DNA from: a virus
Length of the DNA: 64,000 nucleotides
Virus record (IMG/VR): IMGVR_UViG_3300044981_000350
Span: 1-64,000 of that record
Reading direction: 5' to 3' (one strand)
Part shown: in pieces, positions 40,833-48,976 of the stretch
Numbering within the stretch: position 1 is the stretch's first letter
Layout of the letters: each line of letters opens with the position of its first letter
The notes under the pieces: generated by a model
Told to the model about the DNA's origin: nothing
The model's database searches: none
Seen by the model: only the letters and a program-made list of their open reading frames with translations
Program-made: the position numbers and the translations under genes

Positions 40833-41588
40833 ATGAGCAATATCGTCGCATTCAGCGAGGAGCAGTTCAAAGCGCTCATCGCTCAGATCCGAACCCCCCA
40901 TAGCAGCGGGTTGGGCGCGCCTCCGGGCAAGCCCTCTCGAGCCTTGGGGTTCGGATGCGGCGACAGCGACTTCGGCCCGCTCGCCACCGGCATCTACTCG
41001 ATGCTGGCGGCGGGCTCGCCGCGTCTCGCTCTCGCCAAGGCGCGCGGCGTTCCGCTCGCCCCCTACATCATCAACGTGCGGGCGATCTTCCCGGACACGT
41101 CCACCACGTTGGTCCCCGACGTCGGCAGCGACGTGAAAATTACGCAGGATACGCTCATCGACTCGCTCATCATCCGGATCCAAAACGAGTCGGACACGGC
41201 GAACCAGAACCAGTTTCAGTCGCTCTCTGACTTCTTCTACGGGTACCAGAGTGCGATCGAAGCGACCCTCGATGTGCAGGGCGCGCCTCGCTATACGGTC
41301 ACCGGCGATAAGTTCGTTCCCCTCAGCGTGCTGGGCGATCCGAACAACGGCGTCGGGCACTGGCCCGGCGGGTGGGTGCTCACGTATCAGCAACAGCTCT
41401 TCATGAGCTTCCAGGCGAAGGTGCTCCTTCCCTACGCGCCGATCGAAGTGATCTGCTCGTTCCGCGGTTGGGTGCCGGTCACCCAAGCTTTCGTCAGCAT
41501 GACGAACCGCGAGGCGATCACGCTCCTTCAATCGGAGTTCGGCATTCAACTGGACGATTCGTACATCAATCGAGTCGTTGCCCTCTGA
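40833..41588 (+). CDS. Candidate second capsid protein
   Basis: The 251-residue protein (MSNIVAFSEEQFKALIAQIR) has a short helical N-terminus and a beta-rich body (AIEATLDVQGAPRYTVTGDKF, WVLTYQQQLFMSFQAKVLLP, IEVICSFRGWVPVTQAFVSM). A strong ribosome site (aaggagacc) precedes it. The position between two other candidate shell proteins suggests a minor capsid, penton or second major subunit, as in phages with two capsid proteins. Confidence 0.45.
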   Translation: MSNIVAFSEEQFKALIAQIRTPHSSGLGAPPGKPSRALGFGCGDSDFGPLATGIYSMLAAGSPRLALAKARGVPLAPYIINVRAIFPDTSTTLVPDVGSDVKITQDTLIDSLIIRIQNESDTANQNQFQSLSDFFYGYQSAIEATLDVQGAPRYTVTGDKFVPLSVLGDPNNGVGHWPGGWVLTYQQQLFMSFQAKVLLPYAPIEVICSFRGWVPVTQAFVSMTNREAITLLQSEFGIQLDDSYINRVVAL

Positions 41589-41600
41589 CCCTAAGCCCCG

Positions 41601-42410
41601 ATGGGTCGCATCGTCGAAATTGCTTCGAGTGGGCTCGATGAATACCTCCAAGGCGTCGGCGGCGACCCTTGGGGGGGTTCATCTGCGCTCGGCTTGCGCG
41701 TTCCCTTTCTTGCGACGCCCGACAAGAACAACCGCTACCTCTTTCTCCTCGCGAGCTTCACGATCGGCGAGGGCGCGTCGGTAGTTATCAAGGGCTACCG
41801 ACAATACGCATCCCTCGGGATCGCGCTCAGCGCAACGCGGTTCATCGAGCAAGAAATCACGAGCCCTGCGTTTCGACTCCCCGACGGGAACATCAGCTGG
41901 GCGATCCGAGGGTTGGGCCCGCCGAACGCCGGCGGCTACCCAAAGCAGGGCCCTACCCCCGACGATCTGCGTTCGTTCAAGAAGAACTGGGCCGACGGCA
42001 GCTGCCTTCTCTATAACGACTACACGATCGCGGCGGGCAACCAGATTTACACGCAGCTCGAGTCCTACGTGGCGCCGAACCTCGGTCGACCGTGGGGCAC
42101 CGCGCTCCCCGCCGGGCAGCAAGGCAACTTCACCGACCTACGCACGCCGTGGAAATCGAGCCGCGCGTGGGCGAGCCTCGATGTTCACGTCGATGGACCC
42201 ACCACCATCGCGTTTTTCGCCAGCGTGCGGCAAAGCGCCGGCACCTACGCGGCGGCCGCCCCATCGGCGAGCTTCTCCGGGATGAACACCCCCGAGGAAG
42301 CTTTCATGGCGAACTTCACGACGGGCGGCGATGCGCCCACGAAGCCAATCTACTGGCGCGTCGGGGGAAGTCTCATCGTGGAAGTGCAGAAAGGATTCAC
42401 GGGTCCATGA
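41601..42410 (+). CDS. Candidate third capsid-associated protein
   Basis: The 269-residue protein (MGRIVEIASSGLDEYLQGVG) is beta-rich with blocks LGLRVPFLATPDKNNRYLFLL, ASFTIGEGASVVIKGYRQYA and LDVHVDGPTTIAFFASVRQS. It has no membrane segment. Its stop overlaps the next NP-tagged gene by 4 bases, linking shell and membrane genes in one transcript. Penton or spike-base roles are possible. Confidence 0.45.
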   Translation: MGRIVEIASSGLDEYLQGVGGDPWGGSSALGLRVPFLATPDKNNRYLFLLASFTIGEGASVVIKGYRQYASLGIALSATRFIEQEITSPAFRLPDGNISWAIRGLGPPNAGGYPKQGPTPDDLRSFKKNWADGSCLLYNDYTIAAGNQIYTQLESYVAPNLGRPWGTALPAGQQGNFTDLRTPWKSSRAWASLDVHVDGPTTIAFFASVRQSAGTYAAAAPSASFSGMNTPEEAFMANFTTGGDAPTKPIYWRVGGSLIVEVQKGFTGP

Positions 42411-42784
42411 AACGCCGCAAACGTCGTTCCTCAGAGACGATCGTCGTCTACCAGAAGAACCCGAAAATCTCCCCGTGGGTGTGGGTCCTCGGCGGGGCGG
42501 CTCTTCTCGGCGGCGGGTACCTCACCTACTGCTATTTCAAGACGCACTTCACGGTCGCGGCGAGCATGGCCTACGGGGTGCCGGCCGGCGCAGCGATTAC
42601 CCTCACTGCCCCCGCGGGCGCCACATGGACCGGGCTCACGGCCAGCGATGGGAGTCAAGTGCAAGTCGCGGTCGGGCAGACGACCCCCCTCACGTTTACC
42701 GCGAGCGCCACGACGGGCGTGACGTATACCGTCGCGTGGACCCTCAACAACGTGCCGGCGACGGCCACCATCACCACGCAGTAA
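42407..42784 (+). CDS. NP-tagged single-span protein with Ig-like domain (copy 5)
   Basis: The N-terminus MKRRKRRSSETIVVYQKNPK has the basic stretch and Lys-Asn-Pro, then a span (SPWVWVLGGAALLGGGYLTYC). The ectodomain is an approximately 75-residue beta sandwich with the phrase LTAPAGATWTGLT, closely mirrored in the next two genes. These three look like tandem duplicates. Confidence 0.65.
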   Translation: MKRRKRRSSETIVVYQKNPKISPWVWVLGGAALLGGGYLTYCYFKTHFTVAASMAYGVPAGAAITLTAPAGATWTGLTASDGSQVQVAVGQTTPLTFTASATTGVTYTVAWTLNNVPATATITTQ

Positions 42785-42788
42785 ACCC

Positions 42789-43190
42789 ATGGCTCGTCGA
42801 AACCCAGACCTGTCCACCCTCTGGTGGGCCCTCAGCGCCGCATCCCTCGCAGGCACCGTCGGCTACTACGTCGGCAAGGGCGTCAACCCGCTCAACCCGG
42901 CGTCGAACGTCACAACGAATATCGCCCTGACGAATGGCGGTTCCCTCACGGCGCCGGCCGGCGGTACCTGGATCCTGACCCTCCCGAGCGGCGCGACGTG
43001 GACGAACCTGACGGACACGAACAACGACATCACCTCGCCGCCCACGGGTACCGGCCCCGCTACGATTACCACCCCGGTTTCGGGTGTGACCTACACTGCA
43101 ACGTGGAGCACGACCCCCACGACAGTGACCACCGGTCGAAACAATCGAAACAACCAGAATACGCAGACCGCCACGATCACGGCGCAATAA
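42789..43190 (+). CDS. NP-tagged single-span protein with Ig-like domain (copy 6)
   Basis: MARRNPDLSTLWWALSAASL starts with the minimal tag Arg-Arg-Asn-Pro and one span ending GYYVGKG. The ectodomain (NGGSLTAPAGGTWILTLPSG ATWTNL) repeats the fold of the preceding protein, then an Asn/Thr tail (GRNNRNNQNTQTATITAQ). Confidence 0.65.
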   Translation: MARRNPDLSTLWWALSAASLAGTVGYYVGKGVNPLNPASNVTTNIALTNGGSLTAPAGGTWILTLPSGATWTNLTDTNNDITSPPTGTGPATITTPVSGVTYTATWSTTPTTVTTGRNNRNNQNTQTATITAQ

Positions 43191-43199
43191 GGGAATCCC

Positions 43200-43592
43200 A
43201 TGGCTCGACGAAAATCCCTTGCCCGCCGATCCCGATCGAGGGAAAACCCCGGCATCCCCCTCTGGATCTGGCTCGCCGGCGGGGCCCTCGCGGCGGGCGG
43301 CGTCGGCTACCTCATCTACACGAACACCGTGAACAGCCCGGCGCCGGCCCCGGGAGCTACGGCGGCCCCCGGGACGTCGAACATCACATTGGGTACGACC
43401 CCCGTCACCGTCCCCGGAGGCTTCGTTACCGTGAGTCTACCCGTCAACGCCACGTGGGTTTCCCTCACCGGCGGCGGGGCCACGGCGGGATCTTCTGACC
43501 AGGTGACTATCAACCTCCCCAGCGGAAGCACCGCGACGGCCGTTTGGAACAACGGAACGGCCCAACAGACCACCACCATTACCGCTTCGTAG
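43200..43592 (+). CDS. NP-tagged single-span protein with Ig-like domain (copy 7)
   Basis: MARRKSLARRSRSRENPGIP carries a longer basic leader before Glu-Asn-Pro and the span PLWIWLAGGALAAGGVGYLIY. The ectodomain (NITLGTTPVTVPGGFVTVSL ... TATAVWNNGTAQQTTTITAS) again ends in the TTTITA strand common to copies 5-7. Confidence 0.65.
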   Translation: MARRKSLARRSRSRENPGIPLWIWLAGGALAAGGVGYLIYTNTVNSPAPAPGATAAPGTSNITLGTTPVTVPGGFVTVSLPVNATWVSLTGGGATAGSSDQVTINLPSGSTATAVWNNGTAQQTTTITAS

Positions 43593-43608
43593 CCCCGCGT
43601 AGTATCAT
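43580..43608 (+). promoter_or_regulatory. Candidate promoter before the next membrane genes
   Basis: TTACCG (43580) and TATCAT (43603) are spaced 17-18 bases apart and followed by a good ribosome site (taggagat) before ATG 43630. The gap is only 37 bases, so part of the element lies in the previous gene's end. Confidence 0.3.
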
Positions 43609-43629
43609 AGTCCTAGGAGATCAACCCCC

Positions 43630-43842
43630 ATGCGCCGTCGTGCTCGTCGAAACCCCACCCTTCCCACCTGGGCCCTCGTCCTCGGGGGAGCCGCCGTCGT
43701 CGGCGCCGTGGGTTACGCCATCTACACCAAGCAGCAAGCCACGACGCAGATCGCTGGCGCTGCCAACGCACTCGCCCCCGCGTCCACCACGACCACGTCG
43801 TCTACGACCACGACGACGCCGGCCGCCACTTCGTCGTCGTAA
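43630..43842 (+). CDS. NP-tagged single-span protein, short form (copy 8)
   Basis: MRRRARRNPTLPTWALVLGG has the tag and a span ending YAIYTKQQ, then an Ala-rich part and a Thr/Ser run (PASTTTTSSTTTTTPAATSSS). No ectodomain is present, as in copy 2. The Thr/Ser-run tail is like that of the protein at 35436 and could be an O-glycosylation target. Confidence 0.65.
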   Translation: MRRRARRNPTLPTWALVLGGAAVVGAVGYAIYTKQQATTQIAGAANALAPASTTTTSSTTTTTPAATSSS

Positions 43843-43851
43843 ACCCCGCCG

Positions 43852-44394
43852 ATGGGAATGTGGGATCAGGCGAGCGATTGCGAGACCTGCGGCGGCGGCC
43901 TCCGCGCCTGGGGCCATCTCGCGCCGCCCAATCCTACTGTTTCCCTAGATGAGGTGAGTCCGATGGATGTTGGAAATCGATGGGGCATTTTGACGGGTGC
44001 CGGGGCCGCACCGGATCGGCTCCGGCGCGTGCCGCGGGTCTTCGCGGGGCTCGGTGACGACAGCTCCGACGATAACCCGCCCGTCGACACCGACACTACG
44101 AGCGGGAGCATCGACAGCAGCGACAACTCCGACGCTGCGGTCAACCCGACGATTTCACCGGTCACCGCCAACCCCGGCGAGACCATCTCCGCCAGCCCGA
44201 CGCCGACTGCGGTTTCAAACGCGAATGGCGGCGGCTCGACATCAAGCGGCGGTGGCGGTTCCCCGAGTGTCTCCTCAAGTACCCCCGCGAGCACGAACTA
44301 CACCCCGTGGATCATCGGGGGCGCGGTCGTCGGCGGGGCCGGCCTCCTCGGGTTCGCGCTCTGGCGGCGGCACCACAAGCTGCATCGGCGATGA
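43852..44394 (+). CDS. Virion protein with acidic ectodomain and C-terminal span
   Basis: The 180-residue product has a CETCGGG motif near the N-terminus, a long Ser/Asp/Thr-rich disordered region (DDSSDDNPPVDTDTTSGSID), a Gly/Ser stretch, and a C-terminal span with basic end (YTPWIIGGAVVGGAGLLGFA then [11 protein letters not shown]). Topology is the reverse of the NP-tagged proteins. The same 'PWIIG' span opens the C-terminus of the next protein, so they are related there. Confidence 0.55.
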   Translation: MGMWDQASDCETCGGGLRAWGHLAPPNPTVSLDEVSPMDVGNRWGILTGAGAAPDRLRRVPRVFAGLGDDSSDDNPPVDTDTTSGSIDSSDNSDAAVNPTISPVTANPGETISASPTPTAVSNANGGGSTSSGGGGSPSVSSSTPASTNYTPWIIGGAVVGGAGLLGFALWRRHHKLHRR

Positions 44395-44819
44395 AGCTCC
44401 TCGGCGCCGGTAATCGTGGCGCCGGGCTTGGGGATGCCTCGATCCTTCCGGCGGATCCACTCACCCAAGCGACTGCGGATCTTGTGGCGTGGCTCGTGGC
44501 GAGTCCGTGCACGCAAAACGCCGTCACGCAGGTAAGCGATTTCCAAACGGCGTGGAACACTTCGACGCTCGGCGGAACGCTCACCGTCGACGGTAAATAC
44601 GGGCCCCAAACACGCGGCGCGCTCCAAGCGGCGATGAACGCGGCGGGGACGGGGAGCGCCCCCGCAGATTGCTTCACGTCCGCGAGTGCGGTGTGCCCTC
44701 AGGCTGCGGCCGCTGCGTCATTCGCACCCTGGATCATCGGCACCGCCGTGGTCGCTGGCGCTGGTGTTATTGCGTACACTTATTGGCAGCTCCACCACGC
44801 TCGCGGCGGCCGCCGCTGA
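44391..44819 (+). CDS. Peptidoglycan-binding-like domain with C-terminal span
   Basis: The 142-residue product contains [35 protein letters not shown], which fits the PG_binding_1 motif (FQ..W...[13 protein letters not shown]). A C-terminal span ([20 protein letters not shown]) with a basic end follows. A virion-membrane protein that grips peptidoglycan would help cell-wall penetration. ATG 44391 overlaps the preceding gene. Confidence 0.65.
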   Translation: MKLLGAGNRGAGLGDASILPADPLTQATADLVAWLVASPCTQNAVTQVSDFQTAWNTSTLGGTLTVDGKYGPQTRGALQAAMNAAGTGSAPADCFTSASAVCPQAAAAASFAPWIIGTAVVAGAGVIAYTYWQLHHARGGRR

Positions 44820-44829
44820 GGATCCCCCG

Positions 44830-45507
44830 ATGCCCATTCCCTACACCCAACCGGGTTACTCGTACAGCCCCGTCGCAGCCGTTTCGCTCGGCCAAGTGGG
44901 GGCTACGGGATCGCACGGGGCGAGCGGGCCGACAGGCCCCGCGGGGGCCACTGGAGCCACCGGACCGACGGGCACTACCGGCGGAGCGGGAGCGACGGGA
45001 GCTACCGGGAGCGGAGCTACGGGAGCCACTGGAGCCGCCGGCGCGACAGGCCCCGGTGGTGGAGCCACGGGAGCTACCGGCGCAGGTGGTGCGGCCGGCG
45101 CTACGGGCGCCACCGGAGCGGCCAATACCGGCCATCATGCCTACAGCCAAAACGCGTCGGCGGTGAGTGCCTCTACGACGCCGACGTTCACGAGCGGGTC
45201 CTACACCTCGACTTCGGGGACGATCCTCATCATCGCTACCATGACGGCTACGGGGCTTGGCGCGACGTTGGCGGCAAACGACGCCGTTGTCTTCAACCTC
45301 CTCCAAGACGGATCGATCATCGGAACTTCCCCGAGCATGAGCGTTGGCGCTGCGGGCCCCGGCCCGGTCGACGCGTCGGGCGCCCTCTCGATGATCCTCG
45401 CCGCCTCCGGAGCCCACACCTACGCGATCCAAGCGACGGTTTTGACCGGGAGCCACACCGCCACCGTTCAAATCGGCCAGGCCGCCATTTCCATCACCGA
45501 CCTCTGA
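44830..45507 (+). CDS. Collagen-like spike protein (MPIPYTQPG type, first)
   Basis: ATG 44830 starts [20 protein letters not shown], then about 70 residues of Gly-Ala-Thr/Gly-Pro repeats, and a C-terminal beta domain of about 125 residues ([20 protein letters not shown]). The N-terminal tag recurs in the next gene. Such short collagen-like proteins with TNF-like or knob heads are trimeric spikes. Confidence 0.75.
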   Translation: MPIPYTQPGYSYSPVAAVSLGQVGATGSHGASGPTGPAGATGATGPTGTTGGAGATGATGSGATGATGAAGATGPGGGATGATGAGGAAGATGATGAANTGHHAYSQNASAVSASTTPTFTSGSYTSTSGTILIIATMTATGLGATLAANDAVVFNLLQDGSIIGTSPSMSVGAAGPGPVDASGALSMILAASGAHTYAIQATVLTGSHTATVQIGQAAISITDL

Positions 45508-45531
45508 TTTTTTCCCTCCGAGAGAACCGCC

Positions 45532-46137
45532 ATGCCCATTCCCTACACTCAGCCCGGTATTGATTACAGCGTCGCCGCGGTGGTCGCCGTAGGCGGCGGT
45601 GGAATGACCCGCGGTGCCACGGGCGCCACGGGGCCTTCCGGCACCATCGGGGCCACGGGCGCCACCGGAGCCGGAATCATCGGTGCGACAGGCGCCACCG
45701 GACCTACCGGCGTCGGCGCTACCGGCGCTACGGGAGCCAACGGCTCCGGCATCGTTTCGACCACCACCACCGCTTCGGATGTCGTTCTAACGACGAGCCC
45801 CGCGGCTATCGTCACGAGCTCCGCGGTGTCGGTCACGAGCGGCCAAAAGGTGTTGGTCCTATTCTCGGCCAACGTCGCCAACACCGGCGAGGTGGTCACG
45901 AGCGGGGAAACACTCGTGAGTTTCGCGGCGCAGTTCGATACCACGACCGTTGACTCTTTCCAACAGTTGTTGGTGAACGCCACCGACAACGGAAATGCGA
46001 CCGTGAGCTGGTCCTACGAGGTCACGGGCCTTTCGACGGGAAGCCACACGTTCCGGGCGCTCGGGTCGGTCGACGCCACTACGTGCACGCCCGAGGTCAT
46101 CGCGGCTCGCATCACCACTGTTCTTCTTCCGGGCTAA
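45532..46137 (+). CDS. Collagen-like spike protein (MPIPYTQPG type, second)
   Basis: The N-terminus [20 protein letters not shown] matches the preceding spike; the collagen-like stalk is shorter and the head (about 125 residues: VVLTTSPAAIVTSSAVSVTS ... FQQLLVNATDNGNATVSWSY) is similar in length but diverged. A ribosome site (cgagaga) precedes the ATG. Confidence 0.75.
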   Translation: MPIPYTQPGIDYSVAAVVAVGGGGMTRGATGATGPSGTIGATGATGAGIIGATGATGPTGVGATGATGANGSGIVSTTTTASDVVLTTSPAAIVTSSAVSVTSGQKVLVLFSANVANTGEVVTSGETLVSFAAQFDTTTVDSFQQLLVNATDNGNATVSWSYEVTGLSTGSHTFRALGSVDATTCTPEVIAARITTVLLPG

Positions 46138-46140
46138 CCT

Positions 46141-46785
46141 ATGAGCGTCGGCCAGATCCTCAACCGCGGCTCACGGGTTGCCGTTCAACCGGGGATCCCC
46201 GCTGGCGCTACAGGCCCGAGCGGAGCCACGGGGCCGACCGGCGCCACGGGAAGCACGGGGCCCACTGGCTCCCCCGGAGCTACGGGTGCTACCGGGGCCA
46301 CGGGTGTCGGAGCCACGGGCGCTACGGGGCCGGGTGGCGCGGGCACCGCCGGGGCTACCGGGGCTACCGGGGCCACGGGAGCTACGGGAACGGGAACAGC
46401 CGGCGCGACTGGCGCCACCGGACCGACCAGCGCCGGGGGGCCGGCCGTAGTCACCGCCTCTACACCAGAGGACACCAACCCCCACACGTTGACGACGCGC
46501 GCCATCACCTCCAATACGGAGCTCGTGGTCGAGGTTGTTTTTCTCGCGCGTGACCCCACCGACGGCAATGACGAGGGCGGCCGTATCGCCGGTACCTTCA
46601 AGAATACGGCGGGGACCGCAGTGCAAGAGGGGACGACGACGAAGGTGTGGCAGCAGGCGAACGCCGGGGGCGTCGTTTGCACCTTCGGCGTGACCGGCGG
46701 GAGCTACGAGATCATCGGGACCGGCAACGGTGATGGCACCACCGACTGGACTCTCTACATCTACGAGTACCCAAGCGAACTCTAA
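46141..46785 (+). CDS. Collagen-like spike protein, third of the cluster
   Basis: The 214-residue product has a different N-terminus ([20 protein letters not shown]), a collagen-like stalk to about residue 100, and a beta-rich head with acidic turns ([20 protein letters not shown]). It ends convergently against the glycosyltransferase gene, with the two stop codons overlapping. Confidence 0.75.
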   Translation: MSVGQILNRGSRVAVQPGIPAGATGPSGATGPTGATGSTGPTGSPGATGATGATGVGATGATGPGGAGTAGATGATGATGATGTGTAGATGATGPTSAGGPAVVTASTPEDTNPHTLTTRAITSNTELVVEVVFLARDPTDGNDEGGRIAGTFKNTAGTAVQEGTTTKVWQQANAGGVVCTFGVTGGSYEIIGTGNGDGTTDWTLYIYEYPSEL

Positions 46786-47372
46786 ACGATCCCGCCGTGG
46801 GAGACGGGGCCGGCCACCTCGTCGACGACATACCCCATCTCGTGAAGCCGCTCGAAGAACGCGTGGTCTTCCTTGAGCATGATCCGCTTGCCCGCCCATG
46901 GCAGGATCATGTGGTGGAAGAGCGCCACGCGGGAGCTTTCATCTTGGTAGTAGGTGAGGTCCGCGTAACGCCGGCACATGGCCTCGAGAACTCCCCTCGT
47001 GATCAAGGCGCACCCCAAGCCGGCGTGGGTGATCCGGCCGATTGAATCCCGCGTGACGGCCCACGGGTGGGGCGGCGTACGGGTCTTGTAGGGAATGACG
47101 ACCACCGGCCGATCGGCGGCGAGCATCCGCGCGAACATGTCGGGGGTCAGATCGATATCGTCATCTCGGAAGAACAGCGCGTCACACGGACCCTTGAGGA
47201 AATCCGCTACGAGGTCGGCGCGGGCGCAGTCGATCCAGGGGCTGTCCTTGATGAGGCCCACCACTGAACCTTCGAGGCCAAGCCGTTGGGCGATACCCCG
47301 GGTTGTTCGATGGAGGTGCTCTTCACGTTCCTTCGACATGCGGTGGGCCGGGGTCGCGAAGTAGACCTTCAT
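46782..47372 (-). CDS. Glycosyltransferase of GT-A type
   Basis: ATG 47372 ([20 protein letters not shown]) gives a 196-residue protein with [22 protein letters not shown], a strand ending in a DxD metal site as in GT-A enzymes, and [31 protein letters not shown]. It lies beside the spike genes and a second glycosyltransferase, so decoration of fibres or host glycans is likely. It is coupled by ATGA to the small upstream gene. Confidence 0.7.
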   Translation of the reverse strand: MKVYFATPAHRMSKEREEHLHRTTRGIAQRLGLEGSVVGLIKDSPWIDCARADLVADFLKGPCDALFFRDDDIDLTPDMFARMLAADRPVVVIPYKTRTPPHPWAVTRDSIGRITHAGLGCALITRGVLEAMCRRYADLTYYQDESSRVALFHHMILPWAGKRIMLKEDHAFFERLHEMGYVVDEVAGPVSHGGIV

Positions 47373-47560
47373 TGGCTCTTGCCCTGGAGGCTCCAACGAA
47401 TCAGGTCGCGGCCTTGTTTGACCTTCTCCGGATCCGGGGCCCTGGGCGCGAGGCGCGCCTTCAGTTCGTTGATCTCGCGCCGCTGGTCGCGGATGATCTC
47501 GAGGAGCTTTACGACCTGGGCCTCGGCGATGGCCCACCAGACATTCTGCGGATCTCTCAT
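47369..47560 (-). CDS. Small coiled-coil protein between glycosyltransferases
   Basis: ATG 47560 (MRDPQNVWWAIAEAQVVKLL) gives 63 residues with a heptad helix (EIIRDQRREINELKARLAPR). It could be a subunit or chaperone of the glycosyltransferase, but this is positional. Longer in-frame starts upstream would overlap the next membrane gene. Confidence 0.5.
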   Translation of the reverse strand: MRDPQNVWWAIAEAQVVKLLEIIRDQRREINELKARLAPRAPDPEKVKQGRDLIRWSLQGKSQ

Positions 47561-47562
47561 TG

Positions 47563-47790
47563 TCACTTCTCCGGCGGTTTTGTCCGATATGCAACCTCGG
47601 CGATGAGCACTGAACAAAACCATAATGAGAAGAGCGGCCCCCATACAACTGCAACGAGGACCGTTTTCCAAACGGGTTCGGCAGAGTAGCTCGCCGGCTT
47701 GCCGTCGCGTGGGGCGTCTGCGTAGTTAGACATCGTTTGAGTAAGGAACGTCGCGACGATGCCGGTTAGATAGCACCATAGGAAAGTCAT
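47563..47790 (-). CDS. Two-span membrane protein in glycan cassette
   Basis: The 75-residue product has spans MTFLWCYLTGIVATFLTQTM and VWKTVLVAVVWGPLFSLWFC. The loop contains NYADAPRDGKPASYSAEP. It is coupled to the large glycosyltransferase gene. It might help membrane localisation of the transferases or alter host glycan export. Confidence 0.5.
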   Translation of the reverse strand: MTFLWCYLTGIVATFLTQTMSNYADAPRDGKPASYSAEPVWKTVLVAVVWGPLFSLWFCSVLIAEVAYRTKPPEK

Positions 47791-48974
47791 GGGCGGTTAC
47801 GGACCTCTTCGGGATCGACCGGGGTCTGCTGATAGTAGCCCCCGGACCATCGATCCATATAACGCTGGAATACCCTTTCGTACAAGGGCCCGACCGCCTC
47901 GAGTGAATAAAGGCTCTTCGCTCGATCTCGAATCATGAGTCGATCTACCTGACTCAAACTCAGCGCCCGCTCAGCGGCGGTACAGAGCTCGCGGTGGGAA
48001 GCGCATCGCCATTCTGCGGGGGTCGTCTCGCAAAAAGCTCCGTGGTCGGTGGTAATTGCCGGGGTGCCGCTCAACTGGGCTTCGACGGCGGTACCGCCGA
48101 ACGGCTCGCGGAACCGGGTGGGGTTGATGGCCGCGATCGCGTTCGCCATGAGGCTTGCTCGTTCCGCTACGTTGGCGGAACCGAAGGGGATCACGAAGTC
48201 AGGGATTTCACCCAAGTTGGCGCAACCCTGGCCGGCGATGACGAGCCGCGCATCGGTGACGCCGCTCTTCCTCAACGATTCGACCACGCCGATGGCCTCG
48301 GGAAAACCCTTGTCGGGAATCACGCGCCCGATAAATAAATAGAACGGGCCGGCGTTGATGATGTCGGCGGTTTTTTGAGTCGAAGGTGGATTGAGTGGAA
48401 ACTCGTCCATGTCAAAAAAGTTGGGAACCACCGCACTGCTGTTGTCTTCGACCTTATGGTCGGCGCGGCCCATGACCCACTCCCGGTGCGAGTGACTCTC
48501 GAAGATGCGATAAACGCTTTGGGTTCCGTAGTACCCAATTCCCGGCTCTACCATCATCGCGCTCTGCGCAGTGCCCCCGTAAGATCCCGGGAAGGCATCG
48601 CCGATCGGAGCCACTTGGCAGTTACCGCTCAACGTGAGAATGAAATCTCCGCGCTTCACCCGCGGGAGGAGGCGCTCGACGCACCGCTTATTGTATTCCT
48701 GCCAGTAAGGAAGGCTCGGATCCCACACGATGTGATAAAGCTTCTGCGGATCGTGGGGCCCGAAGTGTGCCGCGCGCTCTTCCTCGGTGAAGATGTCGAC
48801 ATGCTCGACATCGACCGGGACCTCGGCGCCTTCGTTCGAGTAGTCAATGCAGGTGTGGCCCCGGCGGCTCATCATCTTGAGGAACTTGAGGGCTTTCATC
48901 GTGTACGCGCAATGGCTGTAGCTCGGGTGCGTAGTCGTGTGGGGCATACCGAGAAAGTGAAATCGAAAACCCAT
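47787..48974 (-). CDS. GT-B (family 4-like) glycosyltransferase
   Basis: The 395-residue product shows the GT-B signatures YLFIGRVIPDKGFPEAIGVVESLRKSG, RLVIAGQGCANLG and REPFGGTAVEAQLSGTPAITTDHGAF, which include the nucleotide-sugar-binding E-x7-E-type block (EPFGGTAVEAQ). The N-terminal half is less typical and has FRFHFLGMPHTTTHPSYSHC. ATG 48974 has a gagga ribosome site. The likely role is sugar transfer to virion spikes or to surface polysaccharide. Confidence 0.82.
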   Translation of the reverse strand: MGFRFHFLGMPHTTTHPSYSHCAYTMKALKFLKMMSRRGHTCIDYSNEGAEVPVDVEHVDIFTEEERAAHFGPHDPQKLYHIVWDPSLPYWQEYNKRCVERLLPRVKRGDFILTLSGNCQVAPIGDAFPGSYGGTAQSAMMVEPGIGYYGTQSVYRIFESHSHREWVMGRADHKVEDNSSAVVPNFFDMDEFPLNPPSTQKTADIINAGPFYLFIGRVIPDKGFPEAIGVVESLRKSGVTDARLVIAGQGCANLGEIPDFVIPFGSANVAERASLMANAIAAINPTRFREPFGGTAVEAQLSGTPAITTDHGAFCETTPAEWRCASHRELCTAAERALSLSQVDRLMIRDRAKSLYSLEAVGPLYERVFQRYMDRWSGGYYQQTPVDPEEVRNRP

Positions 48975-48976
48975 AA

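Noticed and set aside
38684-40879. 731-residue antisense frame across the basic protein and capsid candidate
   Set aside because: It is Arg/Val/Asp/Gly-rich shadow sequence. The sense frames have ribosome sites and a coherent gene order.
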